NCBI GenBank assembly: GCA_013396655.1
Contig: WBMV01007610.1
Location: forward strand, 1-64,000
From: Campylorhamphus procurvoides
Taxonomy: Eukaryota > Chordata > Aves > Passeriformes > Dendrocolaptidae
Reading direction: 5' to 3'
Length of the DNA: 64,000 nt
The first letter of the stretch is position 1, and every line of letters begins with the position of its first letter. The position numbers and the translations under genes are program-made. Shown in pieces: positions 37,301 to 51,667 of the stretch. The notes under the pieces were generated by a model, which made no database searches, had not been told where the DNA came from, and saw only the letters and a program-made list of their open reading frames with translations.

Positions 37301-40300
37301 TTAGGGTATGCAGTAAGCCCTTAAAATAAAACAGCCTTCATTATCACTCCTTACTAGAAAGCAAAGCAGCTGAAGAAGATAAAAGATATCATCATGCCAG
37401 GAGCAGTAGTAAACAACTATCACCTCCTCAAGAGTTCTCTTGAGTCCAGGTCCCTATTTCTTCCCTTCCTCATTATGTGTAAGAAGTTCTCCATAATGTG
37501 TAAGAGGTTCTCTATAATGAGCAAGCATTGGCTGCCAAATTAGCCTATCTGAAATTATCTTTCATGAACCTGCTCGCTGTTTTAATTGTTAGAAGCATAC
37601 TTGAACATTTTATTATAGATCCATCATCATTTCTTGTACACTACAATGAATTTCTGAAAAAAATTAGTACCAGTTAATGCAAATTGAAAACTGGATATAA
37701 TAATATTCTTTAATTGTGGAAACTTTCTGAACATGTACTCAAAACTGTCATGGTCAGAATATTCCCCAAATATGCAGAGTTGGTACTGAAAATATCCTCA
37801 AACTGGCACATAAAACATGGCATATTCTTTAGAAGTTTACACTTTAATGCTACCAGTAAACGAAAAAATTTAGAGAATCTATTTGCATGCAACATAATCT
37901 CTCATAAAAAAAATTAACATAAACTTCATCACCACGTAAATGTTTATAGTATAGTTACTCTGGCTTCATGCATGTTTTGGAAACAACAATTTCTGAATCA
38001 CATGGCCATTTACCTAAACTGACCTTAAGCATCTGAAGTCAACACATGGTTTATGTTAGAGATCTAAACACCATCTTCAGTCAGTGAAGAAAATGATAAA
38101 TACCTTTAAAATGATTCATGAAGCTTTACTTTGCAATCCTACAGGGTGGTGAACTAACACCTAAGGTGGTATTTTCTCCCTGGCGAGTATTACCGAAACT
38201 TAGATGACTACTTCTACATGTCTAGAGCAACTTACAGTGGATCTCATCTTTAATAATCTCAATATCTTTGCCTATAATACATCAGTTAAGACAAACTTCT
38301 AATTATCTGCATACTGATTGCCACTGGCAAGACTTGCTCTAAAAACACTCAGCAAATACGAGTTTCCTTTTTTTGATTCTATCTGTCATTCAAAAAGAAT
38401 TAATGCCCATTACATGTCATCAGTGTACACAGCTCAACATACAAGGAGTCCTTTGGACTCAGTGAGGCACATGGCACAGTTTCAGCAAACAATTATATAT
38501 TCTCTCACAGTCCCTCCAGTCATATTTTGCTAAAAATCTATGAATGTGATTCCAATGATGGGATGACCTTTCTTCCCAAAGCCTCCTTGTGGTTGGAAGT
38601 TGAAGGAAACAGATTTTTCACAAACATGCATCAATATATTTGATTGATGGCAGCTGATCTACTGAATTTGATACCCAAACCTTCTGTAAAAAAATCTAAA
38701 AGCATCTGCAACATGCCATACAAAATTCAGGCCATCGATATACAAAATTCTGCTTAGATTTCTGAGCCTTTTAATAATTGCCAGAGCTTCCTAAATTTGG
38801 GTTAATGAAATTAATTATTGCATATTAAGATCAGGAAGCCTCCACAGCCATTCTTTGTCTTCATTATGTGCTTGTCTTCACTGATGCATATCCTTAATTC
38901 TGAACCCATTGATTATATGAAGCAAATACTTAACTCCAGAAACATCTAGGTAGCTATATTCATAGTTTACTTCAGCTAGTGTGCTTTATCACCTGAAAGG
39001 AAATATTGATCATTTATGCAAGAAAACCCCAAAAATATAGAAATGCTGCTATTTTCTCAAAACATATGGAAAGAAGAATTTTATAATTATACAAGTAATT
39101 ATTACTATTATGACGTAATTACCAAAGTTATTTAGTATTTTTATGAAAAATATCCATTGCAAAAAATATATACAACCACTGTATATTAATCTGTTCAACA
39201 TTTGCTGAAATATCACACTGCATTTTTGAGATGGGTTATTACTAAAATATAAAAAAAATGGTATAAATTTATGAGATTAATATAAGCTATCTTATAATTT
39301 CCAAGCTGAAAGACATTATGGGTCAACCTTACCAGTTAGGTATATTTTCCACCCCTATCCATTCTTAGCAGGTAATGATGACGATGTTAAAACAGATAAT
39401 TTTACTAACCTGTCATAAATATAAAAATGTTTCTTTCCTGACAATTGAATAATTGTGTGCTATACATTCATAACATTGCCTACTTCTTATTGCATATTGA
39501 GCTTTACATAATACTACTAATGTGCTACACATGGATCAAATATGAAAGAAAATAAGTCTCTAGCTTCAAAGAACTGATTCGGAGGTCCTATCCTGGCCTC
39601 TCAGTTGTGTAGTCTCTGGGAATGATATTGAGTAACAAATACATTTTCTTGAAGATTCTCTTAAGTCAAAAGCGATAGAGGTTCATTCAGTAATCAGTCT
39701 CCAGTTCAAAACTTCCTGCACCCAGAATCACCAGTTCAAGAGTTTCCCTTATCTTTAAACAGTCCTACTTTGTTCCAGTTCAATGAAATAAAATTGCTTA
39801 TATCCCCTGCACCTGCACAACTGTTTTCCAGGTGATCATTTACATTGCGTAAAGTGCTTACCGGTAGGACAGCAAACAGAATCCAGGACCTGATGTAAGG
39901 CAACTGCAGATTAGCAGCCGAACTACAAACTGAGATTTAAAACACAAACAAAAAAGTTGTTCTTTGTGGACACAATTCATCTACTGGATTGGAAAGAGTG
40001 GGAAAAGGTCATCCCCCTGTTGATGTCAACTCAGAGAAGCCTGCACTTTTTCATATTGACTTTTCCTCAGACAGTGTGCTCAATCTAATTGAAAACACAA
40101 ATGTAATACTTTTCAACTTTTTGTCTCTATTTAAAATTGAAATAATAAGAAATATGTGATACAAATACTATTAAAGTAGATCTATTAATGCACATAAGTT
40201 TGATACTCTTAGTCTATAGTATCTTTCACAAAAGAGAATAGACTCTGATTTGCTTATTGAGAAAAAAATTAGCAGCTACTGCTGTTCCAAATTGAAACCA

Positions 40301-43097
40301 TTTGAGTTTTGTCTAAAAGATGAAAATGTAACTGAAAAGACATGCCCCTGCCTTCCACATCCATAATATCTGTCAGGCTAAAAAGGTTTTGCACAGATTA
40401 AGCACATGCCTCTGTCAGCACACTCAAACAGAAAAACCCAGGACCATACCTTCAGGTGCAGAACCACTGCCTTGCCCTCTATGCTAGCCCATTGTTTCTG
40501 TATGCAGGCAACACAGCCAGCTGCATAAGATGACAATGGAACAACACTTCAAAGGACATCTATTCCTGCAAGGACCCATTGAATGCCCACCAAGAGACTG
40601 GGAGATGGTTTTTGAGATCCATCCATGTTTCAGGAATCCCTGGATGTGCCTGCAGCCTCCTGGGGCCATTAACAACCACATTAATTTTTAATTCCCAACA
40701 GTCTTACTGATCCTGGAGAAGTAGTTCCATACATTGCCAGAAGCAGTGAAAAAAATACAAAGAAAAAATATTCAGACATTCAGTGTCTCTTTTCATCCCA
40801 ACTGAGGCCCAAAAACTCATCAAGGATCAAAAAGAAGTTAATTACAGCTAAAAAAAATAGGACAGGTTCAGTAGAGTTCTTAAATTGATGTGGTATTATA
40901 TTACACACCCTTTTGGGAGACAGGAATATTTTTCTGTTATATTTGTTCCTTATTATTCCATTGATTTTACAGGCACCAATGACTCAAAATATTGGCCTTG
41001 GATAAAATAACATGTTTGACACGGTATGGCAGCATTTCACTTACATTAACAGCTGAGCCATGTAACACTAACTGCAGTGGCATTCTCTAAATTTTAGTAT
41101 ACTGGTTGTTATACAGGTATAGAGGTATAAAAAAGTTAAACACACTCCAAGAGAAATGTACACCTATAGAGATTTGTAATAGAAATGTTAATACTGTTAT
41201 GAATGGAGAATTCATGAGAATGCAGGGGAGTGAAACGAAATAAAAAAAAGAAATGACAAAAGAAGGTCTATATGAATGCATGTATTAGTGAAAATGACAT
41301 AAATTTGCCTTAAAGACTCCCCACATGCAACTTCATAGCACATGCCAATTAGAAAAACAAGGAACAGGCTAAAAAAAAGTACAGTCTCCTGCAGATAAAT
41401 GAAAGATCAACAGACTGAAACCATTAAAAGATGATGGTGAAAGGTATAGAATGAGGTTGAAGTGACCCAGGTAAGAAGACAAGATGGTAAGTACATCCTA
41501 AGGTCTCAGAGAAGTGGTACAGGATGAAGAGATAAAAGATCATAACCATGCTCAGCTCCAAGAGAGTACAAAAGGCGAATCCCAAATACATCCACAACAC
41601 ATGAAGAAGCAAGCATGATGAGAACTCAGGAGTTATAGTGAGAGTTATTATAAATATGACTGCAGCACACGTGTACCACAACTACATTAAAAAACATCAA
41701 AAAGAAAAAAATCAAACAATATTTTTAGTTTTAAATACCTTTTTGCTGTTTCTATCAGTCATAGTGACTAATAACTCATGCATCCATGTTCACAATATTC
41801 TTTATTTCCTTGTCTTTATATCCGACCTTTTAAAACAGCATGTAGTGTATACTTCCTTCAAAAAGGCATACAGATATTGTATGCAGGAATATAGATTGCA
41901 TATAGATCATGTAACTTAATACAAAACCTTCTGGTTGAATTTTAAATGCCTGAACTACTACTACATTACTGCATTGTACTAATAAAAATCACTTTTTAAA
42001 TAGCTATTAGCACATCTCTGGCCAATTTTCTTATTAGCTTTTCAACCTATAATGTTAAGGTGTGCTTACAGCAGAAGATGGCAGGTTTTATATTATACTT
42101 AATTTAAAATTTTAGTTTGAAACTTGGTAGATGGGTATTTGGAAGAAAGGAAAAGAACACAGCACACAGTCAGTCCTGGGGTTTGCTTCTGAGCTGGCAG
42201 TTGTCACAGTTCCAAGGCAACTCCCACACCCCAATCCCCTTTCAGTCTTTCCATGGGAACTATTTTGCTCCATCCCTCCTTGTTGAGAGTCTGAATTCCC
42301 AGGTGGTAATGCTGCCATTCACTGAATGAACTCTTTTCCAACTTCTCCAACTGCATTTCACATCCTGCTAGAGGTTTGCATTCCAGGGCACATCAATGCT
42401 TTCAAATGGCTGTGACAGAGAACAGGTTGTGGACTTAAAAAAGCACGTCTCTATTTTCTAACATAGCAAAGAGAAAAAGGATTGTTACCAAATTATATTT
42501 AACCTTAGCTTTTGCACCTCTTTCCAAGTTTTGTAGATTCCTTTCAGCTGGCTTACCATGCCATACAGTTCTAGAGGAGACGGACTGCATTTGCCTGTTG
42601 CTCTCAAACATTTCCAGTTTACAAATCAGTCTCTCAAAAGATACTTTGTGCTGTTACCCTGCACTTCATAAAGCTGTTTGATTCCTGTCTCCAGTGGTAG
42701 ACTTCCAGCAGTACATTTACATTTCAAATCAGGAAGTGAACACAAGCCATTTTTTGACCCTTTTCATTTGCATTTCCTCTGACAGGAATTAGCCACTGAA
42801 ACAAGAGCACCCCATTGAACCCCTTGTCTTGCCATGCTCTAACAAATGAGAAAGAAAAGACTGAATAGCAGCAACAACTATTTTTTTTTATACCTGGTGA
42901 GAAGTAAAAACTTCATTCTACGGACAAGTTGTGCAAGGATACACTGCCTAAACACAAAATCCGATAAGAAATTTTCCTATATGGAACATAACTGTTTTCT
43001 GTGCACCAGTTGTCCAGCATCTTTAAAGTATACAAAATAAAACCTTTTTAGCAACATATAACTGTACAAACAATTATTTTTTCTCTTAAATACTTAA
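34367..43097. other. Long non-coding stretch, no gene or repeat family recognised
   Basis: AT-rich DNA with a slightly GC-richer patch at 35530-35760 and another at 40320-40690, neither matching a family I know. The 85-codon minus-strand frame at 41424-41681 is hydrophobic but has no confirmable homologue. A 21-bp tandem pair lies at 37476-37517. Confidence 0.5.
37476..37517. repeat. 21-bp tandem duplication, two units
   Basis: TGTGTAAGAAGTTCTCCATAA at 37476-37496 is followed immediately by a copy at 37497-37517 that differs at two positions (AAG to GAG... within the sixth to tenth bases, and CCA to CTA). Simple local duplication. Confidence 0.85.
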
Positions 43098-43264
43098 AAA
43101 CATAAGAACAGCCATGCTGAATCTGATCAAAGTCTTCATCTATCTTGGCATCCCATCTCTGACAGGAGAAAGAGCTGCCTTCAAAAGTGTTTAAGGCAGA
43201 GAAAGCCTATATCATGCTTCCTTCTTCCTTGACTCCATATTCTCCCAGCCTCCAACTATTTTTA
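43098..43264 (+). repeat. Possible ancient amniote dispersed repeat (degenerate)
   Basis: The segment starts ACATAAGAACAGCCATGCTG, then reads GATCAAAG, CATCTATC, CATCCCATCTCTGACAG, and ends with TCTCCCAGCCTCCAACTATT. I recall a reptile and bird repeat with the order ACATAAGAACGGCCAT, CAGACCAAAGGTCCATCTAG, CAGTATCCTGTCTCTGACAG and a CTCCCAGCCTCC-type end, and the order and spacing agree. I cannot name the family from memory with certainty. Confidence 0.45.
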
Positions 43265-45689
43265 TCTCAATGAATTCTGGGGCCTGGTGTTGTTTTCCTT
43301 GAACTTTATTCAAGCAGTAAAATATAAACCGTCTGCTTTTTCATAGCACTGATGTCTTATTATACTACTTTCATCCTCAATCTCTGAAGATGGAATATTT
43401 TCTGTGTCTTAAATGTAACAACCAGCCAAAGGAAAAAAGTCATTTATTAGTGGTGTTTTGTATATTCACAACAGCAATTTTCATGTAATGAGAGATGATT
43501 TTAATTGCAAAAATTAACAGCTTTATTTAGTATTAACATGACAGAAAATTATTAATATCCACCTGGAAATAAAACCCAAAGCAGTTATATTTTTCAATAG
43601 GTGATCAAAATATATACAAAAATTAAGGAATACTCAGTATTTAATCATCTCCTTGGCACAGCTGACAATAATTGTAACCATAACACAAATAATTTGTGTA
43701 TACAGGCATGTAAAGAAAGAGATGAGATCCACTATTAAAGTGTTTTGGTTGCACTTCATTTAAAGTCAATTCCAGACTCAACACTGCCTATGATCAGCTT
43801 TTACAGTATCACTTTATATCTGGACATCAGAACCATATTCAGTGGCCCAGTGCTCTGCAATAAACAGATGTTTGAATATACCCTATGCTACAGATATTAC
43901 ATTTGCCTCATGGGATTTACAGGACATTGGTTCTTAATGAGCAAATTTAATACAATGGCAAAATATAGAATGTGTGAGATAATACACAGAAAATAATGCA
44001 GAAGTCTCTGATTATTCATGCATCTTTAACTCTACTTAATATTTACTACAGACTAAAACTATACCAAGAAGCAAGTATTACACAGTAAATATGTCTCACT
44101 GTTATGCATTGTAGAGCACTAGCTATGCATAAAGGAAAAAAATCTGTTGGCTACTCTAAAATTCTTATTTTCGTCAGGGGAAAAAAATAAATTATGCATG
44201 GAATTCACTTTATGGCCATAAGGTTACAATTAAATATAGGTAAGAGGATCATGAATAGGAAAATTAAGCCTTTCAGCATGAATAGATGAGAAGAGGGTCC
44301 TGTTTTGTAAGAAAATAAGTGAATCTCTGCTCTTGCAGTAATGTTCAGAGCCCACCTAAGCCACTGGATAGAGAGAGAGTTTAATCTGTCCTTCCTGCTC
44401 CAACCAAGATTACTACATTTTAACAACACAGACTGAAAACTTCTAAAAATATTTAAAAATACATCAGCATGACTATATAAACAGATGAAGGATAACGCAT
44501 AACAGTTTGGGTTAAGAGAAGCTTTTTTTTTTTTGTAAGTGATAACAAAACATTTTGTTTCTCTAGTATTTTCTGATTTGGGCAATTTCCTGATGCAGTT
44601 CAACAGCCTATCTATTGCTTCCTGAAAGAGAGATTTCAATGAGACATTAGTCCTGAAAGAGGGCAATTTGTTTATTTATACCCTGGCAAAAGTGATTAGA
44701 TAAAATGGCAGTTCTGAGAGATGCCTTGTCTGTTCCTCATTACTCCTCTTGCCAATATAGACGTCTTCCTGTACCCAAGCTATCTCCTGGCTCTTTCTTA
44801 AGTATTCAGGACAAAATTGTTCTAACTATTTTCAGGGAACAAGCCAATGGAAAATCAGATATGGATCATTTCATCTACTCACCCTCTTTGCCACCTCAAG
44901 GTTGCACTGTCCGTATTTTAGAGCCACGAAGAATTTGCAGGTAATTTAGACTGAAAACACACATTAAAATGCTGTTACCTGATTTTCTGACTAAAGGTGA
45001 ACTATTGCTTCAAACTGATGGTTAAATTTGCCCTTCTGGACCGCTTTTAGCTAACCCTCTAGGGCTTTTACAAGATTTTGGTTCAACGAGAATCAACTGT
45101 CTTATAGAATAGGACCTTGACCTTTCATCTGATGAGAAATCTCAGTCATGGGTAATTTCTGGCTTTTTAACGACTTCCCAAAGTATTCAAAAAGCTGCTA
45201 ACATTTCAAGACATTAAGCAAAACCACGGAATAGAAAAACATATATAAAATAATTAATTGCACATACCAGAACAGAACGTAACTACTGTGGAACTTCTAT
45301 GATGGAATGACTGGCTCCAACACTCATCTGTCCTGCTTCTTGTTTCTGCATATTCAGGTCAGCATAGCCCATATCACTTCTCTCAAGAAAAGCTACTTCT
45401 CTTCATTCTAATGCATTTCTGATACTCTTCATGAATCTTCAGTTCCTGAAACTCTCCCTCAGTCATGTATATAAATTAATCTCCCAAATGTGTACAGCTG
45501 TTTATCTCGGGAGAGCCACCTTCTAAGGACTTCTTTCGGTCTCCTATTACCCTGAGGCAGAAGATAATACAGTGACTGTGCCCTCTGAGATTTACATAAG
45601 GCTACCACTAGCTCTTTGCATTTCCTATTGATTTATTTTGGAAACATACAGCTTTTTAATAAAGAAAAAATTAGCAACTCTGCAGCATT

Positions 45690-45803
45690 AAGAAAACAAA
45701 ACAAAAAAAACAAAAAAAAAATCCCTAAACAAAACAACAACAAAAACAACACCAGCAAAACCCCCGTACCAAAAAAAAACAACCAAAAAACCCACAAGAG
45801 AAA
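45690..45803. repeat. A/C-rich low-complexity tract
   Basis: Over 110 bases of A-runs broken by C, with AAC and AAAC units and almost no G or T on the plus strand. The 76-codon open frame reading through it is a lysine/asparagine artefact. Confidence 0.85.
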
Positions 45804-46350
45804 GTCCACCTCAATTTCCCCCGCTAGAAAATTCTCACAATGGTAATTGTAACTACTGCAAAAAGAGTTTTGTTCTTAGCTACATTTAGAGAGTAATCAA
45901 TAATTCTGTATATTGTGATGCCTTTCAGTAACCGAGCTATGACATTTGTAAAAGAGAGAGGACTAAAAGCATAACACATTCAGTAAAGTTCACTTTTCCA
46001 CTACTATTTTCAACTCAGCTAATGTGTACAATTAAGCACACTAGTGCAGAGAGATGCTTTTTTGAAGAAGAGGGCTAAATTAAGCACATTTGGGTGTAGA
46101 ACCTAGAGATAATATGATATGCACTTGAGAAACCTATCTTCAAATTTTGTGCATTCAAGTAAGGGATAAAATAACATACCTTAATAAGGTATAAGATGTC
46201 CACCTAACAAATAACAGAAATGGAAAACATACAAAATGCAACACATCATGCATTTATTTGAATAATGCAGAAAGATACTAGAAAATTACTAAATTCTGAG
46301 ACTTAGCATGTATTACCTTGATATATCACTGAAAACTACTAAAACTATTT

Positions 46351-46373
46351 AAAATCAGTGAAAAACTGATTTT
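46351..46373. repeat. Perfect inverted repeat, 9-bp arms, 5-bp loop
   Basis: AAAATCAGT at 46351-46359 and ACTGATTTT at 46365-46373 flank GAAAA. Short AT-rich hairpin, no role evident. Confidence 0.8.
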
Positions 46374-49300
46374 TGGCAAATAAGTTTACATATTTTTTAG
46401 CTCTGTCCTGGACAGACACTAGTTGGGGCACTTCCTTTGCAGAACCTCTACATTTGTTTACAGTATTTTTAGTGAATTCTTACATTCATTTCAGCAAAAA
46501 CTGACACAGGAGGAGGATTGTTTCCTAGTAAACAATACTGAATGATCTATTTGTAACTGACAGTAAAATTCAGTCATCCATATCAAATTGTGATGACCAT
46601 AAGTGCCATTAAAAGCTTGCTAATTTGTGTAGCTTCTAGCCATGTTTAATTGCAACCTTAGAACACTCAAATGCATTAAGTTTGGATTGCACAACGTGAA
46701 AAAGCAACTTCCCTGTTTAAACTCAATTTGTTCTTCAACTACATTTTATCTGTGAGAGAGTTAAACTGTTTGGTACCAGAGGCTCATTTGTATACTTGCA
46801 CTACAAAATTTAAATCAATTTGCATAATCAAATCCCACCAAGTGTTTGCCACCAAGATGAATTACGTCTTCTCTTTTAGTTTACCCTTGAGCTATTGTGA
46901 TGAATAAGCTAAACGCAGTAGTGCTAGATAAAATTTCAGAGTTCTGGCATTAGGAATGACCATAAATACAGCTTACAAACCCATTATATTTCTGCACAGA
47001 TCTGGTTTTTTAGGATTTAGTGTAAATATGTACCTTACATGTACAAAAACTTGTATTTTTTATGTGAAGACTGTCTCATAGCCAGCGTTTAAGTATCTGT
47101 GCCATGTCTAGCCCTAATCCCTTCTCACACTGTGATCAGTACCAGCCATTCAGAAAAAAAAAAAGTGTGAAAAACCTCAGATTAATCTCATTTGATTATT
47201 ATGCAGATATTTTCATCACTTTGTACTATTTTGAATCTTAATAAATTCTTAGTTTTAGGTTGCCCTACTGTTTCCTATAAAGTTCCCAAATATATGTATT
47301 CTGATAAAGATCCATAGTCTACCCTAACTTTGGTAATAAACAAAAGGAATGAAAGTTTAAGTTAGTATCATTATACTAACCATCATCAACAGTTTCACAC
47401 AGGGTATTCTAACAAAAAGCTTTTTGAGACAGATGAAGCGCATGAGATACTTCACCCCTTCTTGCATACACAGATTATATAAATAACCTACCCCATCTCC
47501 TTTTTCTTTATCAGATAACATTATTTTCAACTCATATTTTTCCAGATGTCTTTGAATTTCAAAGGAAGATAATTTTATCTTTTAGTTTCCTGTAATGTTG
47601 ACACAGAGAGCAGAATCATTCATAACAAAAAATGAGTACTATCCACTGCAGTAAAGAATATGCAAAATGTCTTCTCTTCCCCCAAAAAAAACATCATGGA
47701 CACTAGGAAATTATGCTTGTTGCTACTGACCATGAGACAGAATGATTAGTCAAGATCCAACAGAAAGAGAAGCTAAATTTATCAGCACTTCAGTTCACGA
47801 ATGTAAAAAAAGATAACTTTATCTTCATGAAAGCCTGAAAAAAGAAACCCTTAAGTGACAAGGCTAAGGCAATTACTTCCAAAAAAAAAAAAAATAAAAG
47901 CATGTTTTCTGGCAAGGTAAGTTCCAAAAACTGAAGGCAACATGAGACAAAAGTTGAAATCAAATTCCCTAAGTCTAAAGTAAAAACTACACTGAGAGCA
48001 GAAACCTTGACATTTCATTACAAGACATACATTGCAAACTATCATTTTTTTCTTATAAATTGATGATAAAACAGCAAAATAAATACATCAGCTGGAAAAA
48101 ATCCATAAGTTAGTAAAGTTCAAAATATCAGAGATAGAGTTTCCAAATTTCCTGAAATGAACAGTTTACTGAAAACATCAATGATTCTGTATGAATGTTG
48201 TTAGTGCCCTTTTCATTTCGCTATTATTGATAGGGGGAAATTTTTATAGCTCATTTTATCATTTCTTATTTAATATTCTGTAAATCATAGAAACTCAAAG
48301 AGGGGAGGATTTCTAATTGAGAAATACAGTAAACCAATGTTTTTAAAGGAAAAAATTCAAAAACTTTACTGGCAACATAAATCAAGGTGGAAATTCTTAG
48401 CTACTGAGTCACATGAACCATGTCTAAACTGTAGAATGTATTACCTAGAAGAAATATTAAATACTAATCCAAGTTAATCAAGGAAAGAGGATGAGCAATG
48501 TTTTCTGGAAAATAATCCACTGCATTTCTTGTCATAAATATAAAAAAAACCTCAAGCAGGAAATTCAGTATCAACTACATCAAACCTTTTTGTTTAAGCA
48601 GACTTATGTGTACTAATGTCTCGCAGAACTATGGGTTAAAATTCAAATTCAAAAGAATATATCAAGCTGAAGAGTTCCTTGCAAAATTAAAACCTTTTCC
48701 CACTGTGTTAGAAAAGCCTAAACAGAAATGTTTATGATGTGCAGGGAACTCCATGTTCTCTGCAAGCACCAAACCTCCCACATACATACACAGAGGCATA
48801 TATGCCTGTTAAGTGCCAAACATCTAGTACATTTGAAATGCAGCAGACTTGTACTGTGATTTCAAGAGGAAACTAATCTAACATCACCCAGCACTGGATC
48901 AAATGAAGACAATATTCTCCTCATCCTGAAGCCCTTTGCCTTCACCTTTTTCTCTTGAACATCCCATTCTAAATGTGACAGAGCAGTCACAGGGCTTCCC
49001 AAAGACCCAAATTATAGAACTGATCTGGTTTGCAACGTTATCAGAAAACAAATTCAACAAACCCGCAAAATAAACAGAACAAAACATTCCAAATGGCTGC
49101 CAGTTAACCAGTTCAGTATGATTTAGTGGATGGTTTCATGTTCAATGAGTCAAGATGCCTCTTGCAACTGCAATGCTGAATGTTTGGGAAACTGCAGTGT
49201 TACACGTCACACAACAGAGTGTACTGTTCTGGAAAGTATTGATCCACTGCACAGGTATAGCATGACAGGATATCACATGCTAGCAGTTCTTGCTTCACTT

Positions 49301-49673
49301 ACCACATCCTACATAAACACAAAGAGTTCTTAAAAGTCCAATCTGCAAACTTGCAGATGTGAATGGGAAAACCAGATATACAAAAATCTAAACACAATAA
49401 AAAAAAGAAAAATGGATTCTGAAAAAAAATATAAAAATGTCTGAAGGTAAGTGTATTATTTTTAGGAGATTTCAACAAAAAAAAAGATTTAGATAGTCTT
49501 GAAAAAAAACCCTTACGTCCATTTTTATGCAAGAAAACTAGGAACAATGCAAATGAAGGAAGATAGTGATATTGTAAGTATATGACTTTAAAAAATGCTA
49601 CGGATCCCTTACAGATAAGGTGAGAAAACTGAAGACTATGTAGAAGTTTTCTCCACCCTCAATATATCAAAGC

Positions 49674-49689
49674 AAAAAAAAAAAAAAAA
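49674..49689. repeat. Poly-A run (16 A)
   Basis: Sixteen consecutive A. There is no AATAAA signal or recognisable transcript copy immediately upstream, so it is not taken as the tail of a processed pseudogene. Confidence 0.85.
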
Positions 49690-50910
49690 GTAGTGAGGAA
49701 TTTACTACAAGTCATTCCACTCAGATTAAATCCTGGTCAATGCTGGCACCATGTGTGGAACACAAAGATACACAAAATCTTAGAAACACATTCCTGAGAA
49801 CCACTTACTTTCACCATCATTCAACAGTCTTTATATTTGATATAATTGCCATTCCTTTGCACTTAACATTCTGAAGTAATATTCCTTTTGTTGATCTTAA
49901 CGTCTACAGACAAATGAAAATTGTTTGACTACGTAACCACAGATGTTCTCTCTTCAACTTGTTGACTGGTCATTTTGCATTACAACTGTATAAACAGTAA
50001 CTGTAAACAGGAAGCATTACAGAAAACTCAAAAAAATCCCTCTTGAAAGCAAGCTGTCAAATTACATTTAAGTTAGCTACTTTTAAAATACCCTAATAAG
50101 AGCAGAAGGCTCACCGTTCTCTCTCAAACATAAATTCAATTACATGCTACCTGACTTTTCAACAAAAAAATAATGATGTTTGGCACAGGCATTGTTTGAG
50201 AAAAAGACTAGGACACTTCAGTTCTGAGTTCAGAAAGCTTTTTCAGGTGCTTACATGTAAGCATCTACTTGCTTTCTAACCTCTGTGACAGTCTTCACTA
50301 GATCTCCTCTGTATATCACACTAACATCCTAGATACCTACAAGTAGGCACTTAAATTTAATCATCAATCTCAACAGATTTCTAACCTTTAACCACTGAGC
50401 AAAACCAGGTTTTTACCTAAACTATAAATGAGTACCAGCAGAGAACAGACTTTTTTAAAAGGTAAAACACTCGTAATAATAAAAACTTTCAGCGACATTT
50501 TCTACTATGTTCCAGCGCCAACCAGCACTAACTCTGAGATAAAATCCCTAAAAGAAAGATTCCTAGAATAATTCAAAGAAACCATCAGGTATGTCATAAG
50601 ATGTACAAAATAGACTACCACCAGAAAAGTCTGATTTGTCTAACTTTAATTAGTTCTCTTGACTCTCATTGCCACTGTCACAGTATAACAGCCACTTCAG
50701 TGAGTTCATCTGAATGATTAAATCAACTCAGCATGGAAATTAGAGAGGCCTAGAGACCAGTTCCTGAAGCAACATGTATAACAATTTTATTTTAGCAACA
50801 GATATAATTAACAATATTGCAAGAACAAGCATCTAGAATATAAAGAAACAAACTCAGGCAGTTACAGAAGCCAACACTTGTCTCATAGTAAAGCAGATAA
50901 TAGTATTAAA

Positions 50911-51019
50911 AAGGCAACCAAAAAAAATCCACAAAGGAACAAGCAACAACAAAACCACACCAAAACCAAACCATACAAATGCCAAAACAAGCGAACAAAA
51001 AAAAAAGAAACACAGCCAC
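50911..51019. repeat. A/C-rich low-complexity tract
   Basis: A-runs with interspersed CAAC, ACC and AAACC words, nearly lacking T, of the same texture as 45690-45803. Open frames in either direction here are composition artefacts. Confidence 0.8.
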
Positions 51020-51667
51020 AATTGAGGAAGGCTTTATATGAATGTAACCCACTTCTACCTATTTGCAGCACTCTATTTTGCCTAAATAAACTTATTTATA
51101 AGTAGTCTTCTGAAAAAAATACCTGCATTTCTCTCCTACATTCCTGCATCATTAATTCACTTCGCACCTTAAACTTGTGTCACTTTAAAATGATGTTGCC
51201 AATGAAAATATAAAATTAATGTATCTTGTGGTATCTTTGTTATATATTCAGCTCAGAAAGCTCCTGCACCGTGCTTTTAAAGAACATGCTTGCTTCTCAT
51301 GAAAAAATTTTGTTCTAAAAATAACTTCCAAGATATATTTCCATTTCTTAGAAGAAAATTAGCAAACTGTTTCGGTAACTCCTAGCCTAACTTTTGCTAA
51401 CTCTGTCTTATTTCAGACTAAGAAAACTATTTTCAGGCTTTTCACCCAATAATCTTACTTGCACAAATATGAAAGTTTAACGTTGATAATATTCAAAATG
51501 CTGGGTCAACTCCCAAGAAGGGTGTAAGAAGTTTCTCTTAACACTAAAAGAAGACAATAAAAAGTTTAAACAGCTGGATAATTATACACACTTGCTAAGA
51601 AGTGAGGAGAAAACTCACAAAAGACAAGCATCACATTTGAAAAAATCCAAATATTTGCTGCAATCTG

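Larger units (their letters stand above)
43265..51667. other. Non-coding stretch, no gene recognised
   Basis: Contains the longest free-standing open frame (153 codons, minus, 44205-44666), which runs through a T-rich low-complexity run read as lysines and has no domain; its length is about what chance gives in AT-rich DNA of this size. Also holds the A/C-rich tracts at 45.7 and 50.9 kb and A-runs at 47881-47894 and 49674-49689. The interval 46560-46870 includes a perfect octamer word (ATTTGCAT, 46818-46825) and could be a regulatory element. Confidence 0.5.

Noticed and set aside
41424..41681. 85-codon hydrophobic minus-strand frame with a WM...LLE pattern faintly like a transmembrane segment of Cys-loop receptors
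   Set aside because: The spacing between the WM and LLE residues is two short of the receptor pattern, the preceding segment does not align, and no splice-flanked exon structure is seen.
44205..44666. 153-codon minus-strand open frame, the longest outside repeats
   Set aside because: Its length is close to what a random AT-rich sequence of this size gives as its longest frame. It reads through a T-run as consecutive lysines and shows no domain.
45616..45846. 76-codon frame rich in lysine and asparagine
   Set aside because: Pure translation of an A/C-rich low-complexity tract.
48286..48312. Possible CR1 tail (AATCATAGAAACTCAAAGAG)
   Set aside because: The match covers too few bases and lacks the expected continuation.
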